From NCBI RefSeq assembly GCF_007743815.1, contig NZ_CP036265.1:2932823-2996822 (forward strand): a stretch of DNA of 64,000 bases. Direction: 5' to 3'. The notes below the pieces were generated by a model. It did no database searches. It was given only the letters and a program-made list of their open reading frames with translations, and was not told the origin of the DNA. The position numbers were made by a program, and so were the translations under genes. Position 1 is the stretch's first letter. Each line of letters starts with the position of its first letter. This stretch comes from Alienimonas californiensis. Its GTDB lineage: Bacteria > Planctomycetota > Planctomycetia > Planctomycetales > Planctomycetaceae. This document shows, piece after piece, positions 10,992 to 18,983 of this stretch.

Positions 10992-11020
10992 AAAAAAGGC
11001 CCCGCCGTGCGGCGGGGCCT
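10992..11020 (-). terminator. rho-independent terminator of tRNA-Phe
   Basis: On the minus strand a GC-rich stem (AGGCCCCGCC / GGCGGGGCCT, four-base loop) is followed at once by six T residues. It starts two bases past the tRNA 3' end. Confidence 0.85.
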
Positions 11021-11022
11021 AA

Positions 11023-11095
11023 TGGTTCGGGTGGGAATCGAACCCACGACACCAGGATTTTCAGTCCTGTGCTCTACCAACTGAGCTACCGAACC
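11023..11095 (-). tRNA. tRNA-Phe (anticodon GAA)
   Basis: A 73-base cloverleaf folds cleanly on the minus strand. The acceptor pairs GGTTCGG with CCGAACC and the discriminator is A. The D arm is GCTC/GAGC and the anticodon stem CAGGA/TCCTG carries loop CTGAAAA, with GAA as the anticodon. The T arm is GTGGG/CCCAC with loop TTCGATT. The 3' CCA is not encoded, so it must be added by tRNA nucleotidyltransferase. Confidence 0.97.
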
Positions 11096-11150
11096 CCGGT
11101 TTACTCAACCAGGTCCGACACCGACCCGGGTGGGGCGGTTCGGGGAGGGA

Positions 11151-11179
11151 AATCTAGAACCGGCGCCCGCAAATCGCAA
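11151..11179 (-). promoter_or_regulatory. sigma-70-type promoter for tRNA-Phe
   Basis: Reading the minus strand, TTGCGA (-35, at 11179-11174) and TAGATT (-10, at 11156-11151) are separated by exactly 17 bases. Initiation would fall near 11144, about 50 bases before the mature tRNA 5' end. Close matches to consensus in a very GC-rich background make this credible. Confidence 0.6.
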
Positions 11180-11301
11180 GCCGGGGACTGAGTTCGAAAC
11201 CCAACGGCCTGGGGCGAGCCGGCCGGGCGAAGCCGCGGCGCGACGCTAAGATGCTCCGCCGCCGCCGAATACTGCCCCCGCGACCCCCCGTCTGTCGGAA
11301 G

Positions 11302-11706
11302 ATGCGCCGCACGCTGCTGAACGCCAAAATCCACCGGGCCACCGTCACTGACGCCGACCTTCACTACGAAGGCAGCCTCACGATCGACGTCGCCCTGTTG
11401 GAAGCCGCGGACATCCTCCCGCACGAACGGGTGGAGGTCTACAACGTGACCCGCGGCACCCGCTTCGCCACCTACGCGATCCCCGGGCCGGCCGGGCGGG
11501 GCGACATCTGCGCCAACGGCGCCGCCGCCCACCTCGCCGTGACCGGGGACCTCGTCATCGTCTGCACCTACGCGGAGTTCGAGGAGGCCGAGGCCCGCGC
11601 GCATCACCCGACCGTGGTGCTGGTCGACGAACGCAACCGCGCCCGGCAGTCGCTGGACACCTCGCCCTCCGAGGCGGGCGTCGTCGACGGTCATCACCAC
11701 CTCTAA
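11302..11706 (+). CDS. panD: aspartate 1-decarboxylase
   Basis: Converts L-aspartate to beta-alanine for pantothenate and coenzyme A synthesis in the cytosol. It is made as a pro-enzyme that self-cleaves to give a pyruvoyl cofactor. The ATG at 11302 gives 134 residues with Gly24-Ser25 in the YEGS motif, exactly the canonical cleavage position. The catalytic region ([17 protein letters not shown]), Tyr and the NGAAAH segment at about residues 72-77 are intact. An upstream in-frame start at 11251 would move the cleavage site and is rejected. The gene is monocistronic, with no other pan gene nearby, and ends in a hairpin shared with the convergent DUF1559 gene. Confidence 0.96.
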   Translation: MRRTLLNAKIHRATVTDADLHYEGSLTIDVALLEAADILPHERVEVYNVTRGTRFATYAIPGPAGRGDICANGAAAHLAVTGDLVIVCTYAEFEEAEARAHHPTVVLVDERNRARQSLDTSPSEAGVVDGHHHL

Positions 11707-11735
11707 CGCCGAGGCCCCGCGGGACCTCGGCGTTA
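11704..11735. terminator. bidirectional hairpin between panD and a DUF1559 gene
   Basis: Perfect 11-base stem TAACGCCGAGG / CCTCGGCGTTA with a ten-base loop, starting at the panD stop codon and placed between two convergent genes. No long T run follows, so termination may be weak or rho-assisted. Confidence 0.6.
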
Positions 11736-11742
11736 AGGCTGC

Positions 11743-12762
11743 TCAGAAATCCTTGAGAACTTCGCCGCCGGCGATCGTGCCGGCGCCGGCGAAGGTTTCC
11801 TCGTCGATCGACTCCGTCACGAACCGCACGCTGCCGTCGCCCAGCAAGACGTTCGCCCCGCCGGGGTGATGGCTGGAGAGGTCCTCGGGATGCTCGCCGG
11901 CGTTGGGGGAGTGATCGGTGAGGGCCAGCACCCGCGTGATCGCCTCTTCGCCGCCGGGCACCACGCCGGCCCAGCAGGAGGGGAAGATCTCCAGTTGCGG
12001 GCCGGTGGGGGTGTAGGCCTGCGTGACCCGCTCGCCGACGGCGACGGTGTGGGTGGTCCCGTCGCGGAGGTCGCGGAAGCGGGTGGCGCTGTTCTGGTAG
12101 AACATCCCGTCACCCTTCCGCTGGACGTTCTCGGCCCAGTCCTCCATGGCGTGCAGATCGGTGAAGCCGCCGAAGATCGCCGCGTAGTTGGAGGACCCCA
12201 GCACGACGTGCTCCTCGCCGTGGTCATGGCCGTCCTCGTCCTCGTCCTCGTCGTGGCCGTGCTCGCCGAGTTCCAGCTCGAAGGTCTCCGGGCCGTCGTC
12301 GGAGGGGCAGCGGAAGAGCCCCAGCGGGTGGGCGATCAGTTCGAGGTTGCTGCCCTCGCCGATCGCGTGTTCGTCGTCGTCATGGTCGTGGCCCTCGTGC
12401 TCCTCGTCGTCGGTCAGCATGTGGCCGAAGTCGAGGGACCGGTGCAGCGGTTCCTGATCGAGTTCCGGCAGGAGGAACGCGGCCCAGCCGAAGCCGTTGT
12501 TGCCGTCCAGGTGATGCCGACCGGCGGCGTCCACGGCCAGGAAGCCCGGCGGGAAGGCGTTCGCCCGGCTGTGATAGTTGTGCAGGGCGAGGCCGATCTG
12601 CTTGAGGTTGTTGGTGCATTGGGCCCGCCGGGCCGCCTCGCGGGCCTGCTGCACCGCGGGGAGCAGCAGGCTGACCAGCACAGCAATGATCGCGATCACC
12701 ACCAGCAGTTCGATGAGCGTAAAGCCCCGCCGCGTCGGGCGGGGAAGCGAGAAATGAGTCAT
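11743..12762 (-). CDS. DUF1559 pseudopilin-like protein with His/Asp-rich insertions
   Basis: 339 residues. The N-terminus has the type IV prepilin pattern, a short basic leader then [34 protein letters not shown], cited by position 13-47; cleavage is expected after Gly13 and Glu18 is the fifth mature residue. The DUF1559 body ([16 protein letters not shown]) and the C-terminal [16 protein letters not shown] motif follow. Unusual for the family are two stretches dominated by His, Asp and Glu at about 114-132 and 163-186, which look like surface metal-binding segments. The neighbouring gene upstream on the same strand also encodes a His-rich protein. Metal scavenging is inference. Confidence 0.9.
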   Translation of the reverse strand: MTHFSLPRPTRRGFTLIELLVVIAIIAVLVSLLLPAVQQAREAARRAQCTNNLKQIGLALHNYHSRANAFPPGFLAVDAAGRHHLDGNNGFGWAAFLLPELDQEPLHRSLDFGHMLTDDEEHEGHDHDDDEHAIGEGSNLELIAHPLGLFRCPSDDGPETFELELGEHGHDEDEDEDGHDHGEEHVVLGSSNYAAIFGGFTDLHAMEDWAENVQRKGDGMFYQNSATRFRDLRDGTTHTVAVGERVTQAYTPTGPQLEIFPSCWAGVVPGGEEAITRVLALTDHSPNAGEHPEDLSSHHPGGANVLLGDGSVRFVTESIDEETFAGAGTIAGGEVLKDF

Positions 12763-12907
12763 GGGTGGGGGAGAAGCTCCGCCGGGCGGGCGCGGGGTGC
12801 CGTTCGCTCCGGGCGGAGCGGGAACGGAGCCACGTCGCAGTCCGCCGGGCAGCGGGGAACGCGGGCCGGCGCTCAGCGGCGCCGGGAGAGGGGGAGGGCG
12901 GGTCGCC

Positions 12908-13462
12908 TCAGACCCGCGGCGGTCCCCGCGCGTGCTTCGTCCGCAGAAAGACGGCCCGACGATCCGGCGCCGTCGGGATTTGGAGCGTCGGCAGCGCCGC
13001 CCCCAGATCGCACACGGCCGGTGCCGTCACCGGCGTCGCGGCCGTGGCGAGCAATTCGCAAATCGGACAGGTGTGGTGGCCGTGCGGCGCCTCGTCCGCC
13101 CGCTCCCCGCACGCCGACGGCGCCTCCGAGGGTTCGTCCCCGGTGTGGTCATGCCCGTGAGGCTGATGGCCGGCGTGTTCGGGCCCGGCGTGTTCGTGTC
13201 CGTGCCCGCAGCAGCCCGCGGGCGTTGCCGCGGCGTGCTGGTGGCTGGCGTGGTCGTCATGATCGTGGCCCGCGTGATCGTGGTGGTGCCACGCCGGGGC
13301 GGTGACGACGACGAGCAGATACGCCGCCAGGGCCGCCAGCGAGGTGGACCCGCGGCGGTCAGGCCGCGACAGGCCGAGGCGCCGACTCCAGCCGAAGCGC
13401 AGTCCGCGGGCGAACCGGCGGCGACCGGGGCGGGCGGCGGCGGCGGTGCGGGCTGGGGACAC
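12908..13462 (-). CDS. His-rich membrane protein with CPIC motif
   Basis: 184 residues from the GTG at 13462; the frame is open further upstream, but that part overlaps the divergent ParA start. A basic N-terminus leads into one membrane segment near 41-57, then a His-rich domain (about 58-130, many HDH, GHDH, GHEH units, with a CC pair near 84). [10 protein letters not shown] follows near 130-138, and the C-terminus ends in an RGPP motif. The CPIC plus terminal RGPP layout recalls DUF2946-like metal-associated proteins, though that match is from memory and uncertain. It lies 145 bases upstream of the His/Asp-rich DUF1559 gene on the same strand. Probable role: extracytoplasmic metal binding or buffering. 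Confidence 0.65.
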   Translation of the reverse strand: MSPARTAAAARPGRRRFARGLRFGWSRRLGLSRPDRRGSTSLAALAAYLLVVVTAPAWHHHDHAGHDHDDHASHQHAAATPAGCCGHGHEHAGPEHAGHQPHGHDHTGDEPSEAPSACGERADEAPHGHHTCPICELLATAATPVTAPAVCDLGAALPTLQIPTAPDRRAVFLRTKHARGPPRV

Positions 13463-13616
13463 GCGGCGAAGTTTACCGCCGAAACCGGACGGAACGAGGG
13501 CGGGGAACGCTTTGTGGTACGTCGTAAGGTCGCGGCGCGTGGGATTCAATCTGAATCGGCCGTCGGCCGATGCCCTCGTTCGCCGCCGGACGGAACCGGC
13601 CCCCCCACCGCCACGG

Positions 13617-14546
13617 ATGCGCCCCCGCATGACGGCTCCTTCCGAGTTCGCCCCCGCCGCCCCCGCCACGATCCCGTTCGGCCGGCCGCACGCGGCCCGG
13701 TCGGCGGGGGGGCCGCGAATTCTGGCGTTGATGAATCAGAAGGGCGGCGTCGGCAAAACCACGACCGCCGTGAACCTCGCCGCCGGCCTCGCCGAGGAGG
13801 GGGCCCGCGTGTTGCTGGTGGACCTCGACCCGCAGGGCCACGCCAGCCTGCACCTGGGCCTGGAACCGGTGGGCAGCGAACCGACGGTCTACGACGTGTT
13901 TCGCGGCGATCTGGAGGTGGAGCGCTGCGTGCGGCCCGTCGATCGCAATCTGCACGTGCTGCCGGCGAATTTGGACCTCGCCGCCGCGGAACTGGAACTG
14001 GTCGACGCCCCGAACCGGGAGACCGTCCTCCGCACCGCCCTCACTCGGCACTCCAATCAGGCGACCGCCGACGGACTGCCGTACGACTTCATTCTGTTCG
14101 ACTGTCCGCCGAGCCTCGGCGTGCTGACGATCAACGCCTTGGTCGCCGCCACGGAAGTCATCATCCCCCTCCAGCCGCACTTCTTCGCGCTGCAGGGCCT
14201 GTCCAAGCTATTCCAGACGACGGCGCTGGTCGCCCGCCGGCTGAACCGGGGGTTGGTCGTCTCCGGCGTGGCCCTCTGCCTGTACGAACGCGGCACCCGC
14301 CTGGCCGCGGACGTCTGCGAAGACCTGACTGCGTTCCTGGAGGACGCCGACCCGAGCGCCCCCTGGGCGAACACGCAGATCTTCAGCACCCGCATCCGGC
14401 GGAACATCAAGCTGGCGGAGGCGCCGAGTTTCGGCCAGCCGATCTTCAAGTACGCCCGCGCCTGCCCCGGGGCCAAGGACTACGCCGCCCTCACCCGCGA
14501 AGTGATTGCGATGGGCGCCCAGGCGCAACTGCGGGCCGCGGCGTAA
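13617..14546 (+). CDS. ParA/Soj-family ATPase
   Basis: About 309 residues. The deviant Walker A motif [14 protein letters not shown] sits near residues 42-55 after the strand ILALMNQ, followed by [14 protein letters not shown] (Walker A') and [18 protein letters not shown] (Walker B region), all diagnostic of ParA-type MinD-fold ATPases. Start could be the ATG at 13617 or the one at 13629. No parB gene or obvious parS array is adjacent, so this may be an orphan ParA positioning another cargo rather than the chromosome segregation protein. It is followed after 4 bases by a long inverted repeat and then by convergent gpsA. Confidence 0.88.
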   Translation: MRPRMTAPSEFAPAAPATIPFGRPHAARSAGGPRILALMNQKGGVGKTTTAVNLAAGLAEEGARVLLVDLDPQGHASLHLGLEPVGSEPTVYDVFRGDLEVERCVRPVDRNLHVLPANLDLAAAELELVDAPNRETVLRTALTRHSNQATADGLPYDFILFDCPPSLGVLTINALVAATEVIIPLQPHFFALQGLSKLFQTTALVARRLNRGLVVSGVALCLYERGTRLAADVCEDLTAFLEDADPSAPWANTQIFSTRIRRNIKLAEAPSFGQPIFKYARACPGAKDYAALTREVIAMGAQAQLRAAA

Positions 14547-14550
14547 CGGA

Positions 14551-14626
14551 GGCGAGCGGGGGGCGTCAGCCCCCCGTGTGTTCGCACGCCCCCGAGAACA
14601 CGGAGGGCTGACGCCCACCGCTCGCC
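14551..14626. repeat. intergenic palindromic repeat, family B copy 1
   Basis: Left arm 14551-14583 and right arm 14596-14626 pair over about 30 bases with few mismatches (core GGGCGTCAGCCC). It fills the space between the parA stop and the gpsA stop, so it may act as a bidirectional terminator. A second copy is at 44884-44956. Confidence 0.85.
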
Positions 14627-14627
14627 T

Positions 14628-15659
14628 TCACTCCCCGCCCGGCGGACGCGTCATCAACGCGTCGACGGTGTCCGCGGCGGGTTTGCCCTCGAACAGCACG
14701 GCGTGCACTTCCCGGCAGACGGGCATCCGCACGCCCCGTTCTTTGGCCAGCGGGAGCACGCTGCGGACGGTGTTCACGCCCTCGGCGACCTTCGGCTGAT
14801 CCTCGGTCACGGCGGAGGCCGGCTCGCCGCGGCCCAGTCGTTCGCCGACGGCCCGGTTGCGGCCGTGCTGGGACACGCAACTGGTGATGAGGTCTCCGAT
14901 CCCCGCCAGCCCGGCGAACGTCTGCGGGTCCGCCCCGAAGGCGGCCCCGAACCGGGCGATCTCCGCGGCGCCGCGGGTGATGAGGGCGCTCTTCGAGTTG
15001 TCCCCCAGCCCCAGCCCGTCGCAGATGCCGGCGGCGACGGCGATCACGTTCTTCAACGCCCCGGCCAGTTCCACGCCGACGAGGTCGTCGTTCGTGTAGA
15101 CCCGGAAACGGTCGGAGTTCATCAACCATTGCACGGCCTCGGCGTCGCCGGGCGTGTCGGAGGCGGCGACGACGCTCGCCGGCAGGCGCTTCGCCGCTTC
15201 CTCCGCATGGCATGGCCCGCCCAGCGCGGTGATCGGCCGCTCGCCGAGCGTTTCGCGGATGATCTCCGAGGGGCGGCGGAAGGAACCGAACTCGATCCCC
15301 TTGACCACGCTCAGCGCCGGCACGCCGGCCGGCAGGTGGGGGGCGAGTTCGGTCAGGCACTCGCGGAGGTACTTCGTCGGCACCGCGATCAGCAGGCGGT
15401 CGGCCCCGGTGCTGGCCTCGGCCGGGTCGGCGGTGACGACGAGGCCGTCAGGAATCGTCACGCCGGGCAGCAGCCGGCGGTTCTCCCGATCCCGCCGGAT
15501 CGCGTCGGCCTGATCGGGATCGCGGGCCCACAGCCGCACCCGGTGGCCGTTCTCCGCGATCAGCTTCGCGCAGCAGGTCCCCATCGCCCCGGCCCCGATG
15601 ACGGCGACGGTTTCGGTGACGGGGCGGTCGCGGGAGCGGGGCGGGGCGGGGGCGGTCAT
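14628..15659 (-). CDS. gpsA: NAD(P)-dependent glycerol-3-phosphate dehydrogenase
   Basis: Reduces dihydroxyacetone phosphate to sn-glycerol 3-phosphate for phospholipid synthesis in the cytosol. 343 residues from the ATG at 15659; the much longer open frame upstream is low-complexity and rejected. The N-terminal Rossmann motif is VAVIGAGAMGTCCAKL. The central blocks SVVKGIE and LGGPCHAEE follow, the latter usually GPS/NxAxE. The catalytic lysine block is GVELAGALKNVIAVAAGICDGLGLGDNSKSALITRG, cited by its LKN and ALITRG elements, and AGIGDLITSC completes the C-terminal domain. Monocistronic on the minus strand. Confidence 0.95.
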   Translation of the reverse strand: MTAPAPPRSRDRPVTETVAVIGAGAMGTCCAKLIAENGHRVRLWARDPDQADAIRRDRENRRLLPGVTIPDGLVVTADPAEASTGADRLLIAVPTKYLRECLTELAPHLPAGVPALSVVKGIEFGSFRRPSEIIRETLGERPITALGGPCHAEEAAKRLPASVVAASDTPGDAEAVQWLMNSDRFRVYTNDDLVGVELAGALKNVIAVAAGICDGLGLGDNSKSALITRGAAEIARFGAAFGADPQTFAGLAGIGDLITSCVSQHGRNRAVGERLGRGEPASAVTEDQPKVAEGVNTVRSVLPLAKERGVRMPVCREVHAVLFEGKPAADTVDALMTRPPGGE

Positions 15660-15875
15660 GGCGTTCTCCGGCGGCGAGGCGAGCGGCGGGGGCGAAACGG
15701 TAGGCGATTGCGGTCCGCGGAGCCCGCACGGCGCCCGCACGAACCGCGAAACCCGCGGGGAACGCCCCGTTCCCGCGGGCGCGGAGGGATTTTCGGCCCC
15801 GCCGCCCGCCCGGCGGCCCGGGGCGGGGCAGGGTGGAAACGTCCGTCCGCCCCGCCCCCCGACCGGTCCGGTTTC

Positions 15876-16142
15876 ATGTCCGCCCTCATCGACGCCCCGA
15901 CCGTCGCCCCGCCGCCGATCTTCCCCGTGACGACCGCGTCCCGAGACCGTCGCCGCGACGACTCCGGCCCGCAGGGTGGATCGGAGCGTCGGCAGTTCGG
16001 CTCCTCCCAGGACTCCGGCCGTCCCGAGGTGGACGAACTCGCCGCCGCCGTGGACCGCTACAAGCTGGAAAATCGCCGCCGGTTCATCACCTACGCGGAG
16101 CTGTACGACGTGGTGACCTCCCTGGGTTACGAACGTCCGTAG
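15876..16142 (+). CDS. small conserved-looking protein of unknown function
   Basis: 88 residues from the ATG at 15876. The first half is disordered (Pro, Ser, Arg-rich). The second half is a compact helical segment, DELAAAVDRYKLENRRRF then ITYAELYDVVTSLGYERP, with a regular hydrophobic pattern typical of a folded motif. I do not recognise the family but think similar short proteins occur in planctomycetes. It sits alone between gpsA (divergent) and the outer-membrane barrel gene. The codon usage and the conserved-looking end support coding; a longer frame starting inside antisense gpsA is rejected. Confidence 0.6.
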   Translation: MSALIDAPTVAPPPIFPVTTASRDRRRDDSGPQGGSERRQFGSSQDSGRPEVDELAAAVDRYKLENRRRFITYAELYDVVTSLGYERP

Positions 16143-16264
16143 GCCGTCCGCCGGGTGGTCGAAGAGCGCCCGCGGCTCCCGTTGACCGGGGCGGTGTGTG
16201 AAATCTACAACGCCGCCCCGCGAACGCTTCGCGGGCGAAGGATCGTGCGTTTCGAGAGCCACGG

Positions 16265-17494
16265 ATGACCGCACCGGCCGCCCTGTTGCTCGCCGCGCTT
16301 GCCATGGGACCGGGCGCCGCCGGACCGGGCGCCGCGCCCGCGGAACTGATCGCGCCGCCGGAACTCGCCCCGGTTCTGCCTGCGACGCTGACCGGCTTCA
16401 GAGCGGCGCCCCCGGCGCCGCTCGTCGTCCCCCTGGCGCTGCCGCCGGCAGGTTCCGGCTCCGTAATCCGCGGGCAGTCGCCCAGCGGCTGGGGCGCCGC
16501 GACGCCGGCCGGCCCGGCGTACGGTGTCGGCCCCGGCTACGGCGGCGTCCCCGAATACGGGGGCGGCCCGGCGTACGGGGCGCCGGTCGGGCCGCCGCCG
16601 TCGTTCGGTCCCACCATGCCGGTCGGGCCGGAGTTCGCTCCGCCGCAGTTTCAGGAGACCTACGGGGTGAACGGCCCGCAGCCGTACGACTTCGCCCCAG
16701 AGTTTCGCTTCGACGCCGGCTACCTGTTTCCCGCCGACGCCGAGGGGCGGGGCGATCGCCTCGCGGTGACGGAAGTGGACGCCCAGTACGAGGCGGATTC
16801 GCCGGGGCCGTTCGGGACCGTCTTTACCATCGCCCCGAACTACCGATTGCGGCTGCTGGACGGGCCGTCGGCGGACGTCGCCGCCGGCCAGCCGCGGCTG
16901 CCGGGGGCGCTGCATCGGCTGGGCAGCGACTTCTCCCTGATGACACCGAAGTACGGCCGGTTCAGCGCCACGGTCGGGTTCGCGCCGTCCACCAACACCG
17001 ACTTTGAAGACGGCCTGACGGAGCTCGGGCGCCAGTACGACGGCCGGGCGGCGCTGTTCTACGACGTGGCCCCGGACCTCACGCTGGTCGCCGGGGCAAA
17101 GTATTACGACCGGGTCGACGACCTGCTCCTGCCGTGGGCCGGGTTCGTCTGGCGGCCCGGCGACCGCTGGGAGATCCGGGCGGTCTTCCCGGAGCCGCGG
17201 GTGGAATACTTCTACGGCCCCGTCCTGGGCAAACCGATGTGGCTCTACGCCGAGGGGCAGTTCCGGCGGGAATCCTGGCAGTTCTCCCCGGACGTTCCGG
17301 GGGGGCCGGAGATCGACGAGGTGCAGTTCGACGACCTGCGGCTGCTCGTCGGCGCCCGCAAGGAGCAGGGCTGGGGCCGCACCTTCCTGGAGGCCGGCGT
17401 GGTCTTCAACCGGGAGGTCTCCTTCAAAAAGCAGCCGGATCAGAACTTCGACGTGGGCGAAGCGTTGATCTTCCGCGGCGGCGTGCGGTTCTGA
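16265..17494 (+). CDS. DUF6268-like outer-membrane beta-barrel protein
   Basis: 409 residues with a signal peptide (hydrophobic LLLAALAMG core, cleavage near 20-27). A Gly/Pro/Tyr-rich spacer follows near 75-125 (repeated PAYG and PEYG units). From about residue 130 there are alternating amphipathic strands with aromatic ends: FRFDAGYLFP, TVFTIAPNYRLRLL, LTLVAGAKYYDRVDDLLLPWAGFVWRPGDRWEIRAVFPEPRVEYF by its key elements GAKYYDR and VFPEPRVEY, and a terminal strand ending in Phe (FRGGVRF). This pattern resembles DUF6268 outer-membrane barrels known from planctomycetes. Function is unknown. Confidence 0.7.
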   Translation: MTAPAALLLAALAMGPGAAGPGAAPAELIAPPELAPVLPATLTGFRAAPPAPLVVPLALPPAGSGSVIRGQSPSGWGAATPAGPAYGVGPGYGGVPEYGGGPAYGAPVGPPPSFGPTMPVGPEFAPPQFQETYGVNGPQPYDFAPEFRFDAGYLFPADAEGRGDRLAVTEVDAQYEADSPGPFGTVFTIAPNYRLRLLDGPSADVAAGQPRLPGALHRLGSDFSLMTPKYGRFSATVGFAPSTNTDFEDGLTELGRQYDGRAALFYDVAPDLTLVAGAKYYDRVDDLLLPWAGFVWRPGDRWEIRAVFPEPRVEYFYGPVLGKPMWLYAEGQFRRESWQFSPDVPGGPEIDEVQFDDLRLLVGARKEQGWGRTFLEAGVVFNREVSFKKQPDQNFDVGEALIFRGGVRF

Positions 17495-17512
17495 TTCGCA
17501 ACGCCTAACCTG

Positions 17513-17534
17513 AGCCGGACGCAGGCGTCCGGCT
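17513..17534. terminator. GC-rich hairpin after the barrel gene
   Basis: Perfect ten-base stem AGCCGGACGC / GCGTCCGGCT with a two-base loop, 18 bases after the stop codon. A few T residues follow (GTTCGTTTC). Likely terminator or transcript stabiliser. Confidence 0.5.
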
Positions 17535-17574
17535 TGGGCGCGTTCGTTTCCGCCGCACTTCTCTCTGCCGATCG

Positions 17575-18330
17575 ATGTCGACCGCCGCCGTAATCCTCGC
17601 CGCCGGGAAGGGCACCCGGATGAACAGCGAACTGCCCAAAGTCGCGCATGAGGCGGCCGGCAAGCCGCTGGTGCGGCACGTCGTCGACGCCGCCCGGGCG
17701 GCCGGCTGCGACAAGCTGATCGTGGTGGTCGGCTACGGCGCCGGCTTCGTGAAGGGCCTGTTGCTGGACGAGCCCGGCGTGGAGTTCGCCGTGCAGACTG
17801 AACAGAAGGGGACCGGCCACGCCGTCCTGATGGCGGAGCCGAACCTGCGCAACCACACCGGCCCCGTGCTGGTGCTTTACGGCGACATGCCGCTGGTGAC
17901 CGCGTCGAGCCTCAAGAGCCTGCTGGACGCCCGCGAAGCAGCGGACGCCGCCTGCGTCGTCGGGTCCGCCGTCACGGAAAACAACCACGGCCTCGGCCGG
18001 GTGATCCGCAATGCGGACGGCGACTTCCTCCGCATCGTGGAGGAGAAGGACGCCACCGACGAGGAACGGGCCGTCACCGAGATCAACACCGGCTGCTACG
18101 CCTTCGCCGGCCCGGCACTGCTGAGTTCGCTAGCCGAACTGGCGCCGAACAACGCCCAGCGCGAGTACTACCTGACCGACTGCCCCGCCATCCTGAAGGA
18201 CCGCGGCGAAACCGTCACCGCGGAGACCGCCCTCACGATTGAGGAAGCCCTCGGCGTCAACACGCCGGAGCAACTGGCTGAGGTCGAGCGCGTTCTCGCC
18301 GGCCGGTCGTCAGAAAATTCCAAGCCATAA
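17575..18330 (+). CDS. GlmU-type sugar-1-phosphate nucleotidyltransferase (N-terminal domain only)
   Basis: 251 residues, matching only the uridyltransferase half of GlmU, which makes UDP-N-acetylglucosamine from GlcNAc-1-phosphate and UTP. The signature VILAAGKGTRMNSELPKV is at residues 6-23, and EQKGTGHAV, LYGDMPLV and EINTGCYAF supply nucleotide, metal and sugar contacts. The left-handed beta-helix acetyltransferase domain of full-length GlmU (about 450 residues) is absent. The frame ends at a normal stop followed by a strong hairpin, so this is not a frameshift fragment. Either the acetyltransferase is encoded elsewhere or this enzyme has a related sugar substrate. Confidence 0.88.
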   Translation: MSTAAVILAAGKGTRMNSELPKVAHEAAGKPLVRHVVDAARAAGCDKLIVVVGYGAGFVKGLLLDEPGVEFAVQTEQKGTGHAVLMAEPNLRNHTGPVLVLYGDMPLVTASSLKSLLDAREAADAACVVGSAVTENNHGLGRVIRNADGDFLRIVEEKDATDEERAVTEINTGCYAFAGPALLSSLAELAPNNAQREYYLTDCPAILKDRGETVTAETALTIEEALGVNTPEQLAEVERVLAGRSSENSKP

Positions 18331-18381
18331 GAGACGAGAACCAAAGCCGGCTGATGGAGCCGCTTTGGTTCTTGCCTCTTA
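18328..18381. terminator. bidirectional terminator between the nucleotidyltransferase and small basic protein genes
   Basis: Long imperfect stem starting at the TAA stop codon: TAAGAG-AGAACCAAAGC pairs with GCTTTGGTTCT-CTCTTA around a short loop. It lies between two convergent genes and its arms are A/T-rich enough to serve both directions. Confidence 0.7.
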
Positions 18382-18410
18382 GTATTTGGAGCTTCCCGCC
18401 GCAGGCGGGC

Positions 18411-18614
18411 TCAGTCTTCCCCGTCCTTGGTCTTCTTCTTCTTCTTGCGACCGGCGACGGTGCGGACGATGCGGACTTTGGGCAGGCCGATGGGGCTCTG
18501 GCCTTCGTCCCAGCGTTCGATGGCCTGCAGGCGGAGGATACGTTCCTCACGGCTGTAGACGTTCCGCGCCCGGACGAGGCGGCTTTTCCGGCGGAGGCTT
18601 TTGTCGAGGGACAT
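18411..18614 (-). CDS. small basic protein of Planctomycetes/Verrucomicrobia/Chlamydiae type
   Basis: 67 residues from the ATG at 18614 ([19 protein letters not shown] by its first residues). The N-terminal MSLDKSL, central [10 protein letters not shown] and [14 protein letters not shown] segments match the small basic protein family restricted to the PVC bacteria (TIGR04137 as I recall it). The C-terminus is a Lys run (KKKKK) with an acidic end. Such proteins are thought to be associated with the ribosome or rRNA, which is family knowledge and not shown here. An upstream start at 18701 would add non-conserved sequence and is rejected. Confidence 0.85.
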   Translation of the reverse strand: MSLDKSLRRKSRLVRARNVYSREERILRLQAIERWDEGQSPIGLPKVRIVRTVAGRKKKKKTKDGED

Positions 18615-18983
18615 AACGACGGGCCGCGAAGGGCGAACGGCGGTGCGAGGATCGGCCCCGCAGCTTAGAGGCTTGCCGCCCGCCCCGCAACGGCGCCGCA
18701 CCCGGCGTGAGCGAACCGATACGCATTAACAGTGGTGAACGCGCCGTTAATGAACGCGCGTTCGGTGGACCGGCGTACGCCGGTTAATTTCCCTAAGTCC
18801 CGCTCTGACAAGGGGCTGGGAAAGCGCGAACGCGCCCCGTACGCTATTCTCTCCCATCGCGCCAGCCGCGCCAAATCGTGAGATCGCGCCAGTCGCGCCG
18901 ACGACCGCCCGGGCCGGCAGGTCGCTCGCCGCCGCGTGTGGCCCCCTCGCCCGTCGCACCGTTCCCGCTCGGATCGCCCCCGG
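18615..18983. promoter_or_regulatory. divergent regulatory region with palindromes and direct repeats
   Basis: Between the leftward small basic protein gene and rightward nrdR. Seen directly: palindromes GAACGCGCGTTC (18752-18763) and ACCGGCGTACGCCGGT (18769-18784). TGAACGCGC occurs twice with a 15-base period (18736, 18751), and a related GCGCGAACGCGC lies at 18824-18835. A 16-base direct repeat with one mismatch is at 18857-18872 and 18884-18899. These look like operator sites. No NrdR-box-like AT-rich motif is recognised. Confidence 0.45.

Noticed and set aside
11096-11301. Riboswitch or leader RNA upstream of panD
   Set aside because: No conserved aptamer pattern seen; the region instead contains the minus-strand tRNA promoter.
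13617-14546. Chromosome partition locus (parAB-parS)
   Set aside because: Only ParA is visible. No parB, no parS-like 16-mer recognised, and neighbours are gpsA and a His-rich protein.
12761-14611. Plus-strand frame running from the DUF1559 promoter across the His-rich gene and parA
   Set aside because: Crosses two well-supported genes in other frames and its product is Arg/Gly-rich without motifs.
14551-14626. Possible CRISPR-like or attachment-site structure
   Set aside because: Only one unit with no spacer series, no cas or integrase gene; it fits a palindromic repeat with a second copy elsewhere.
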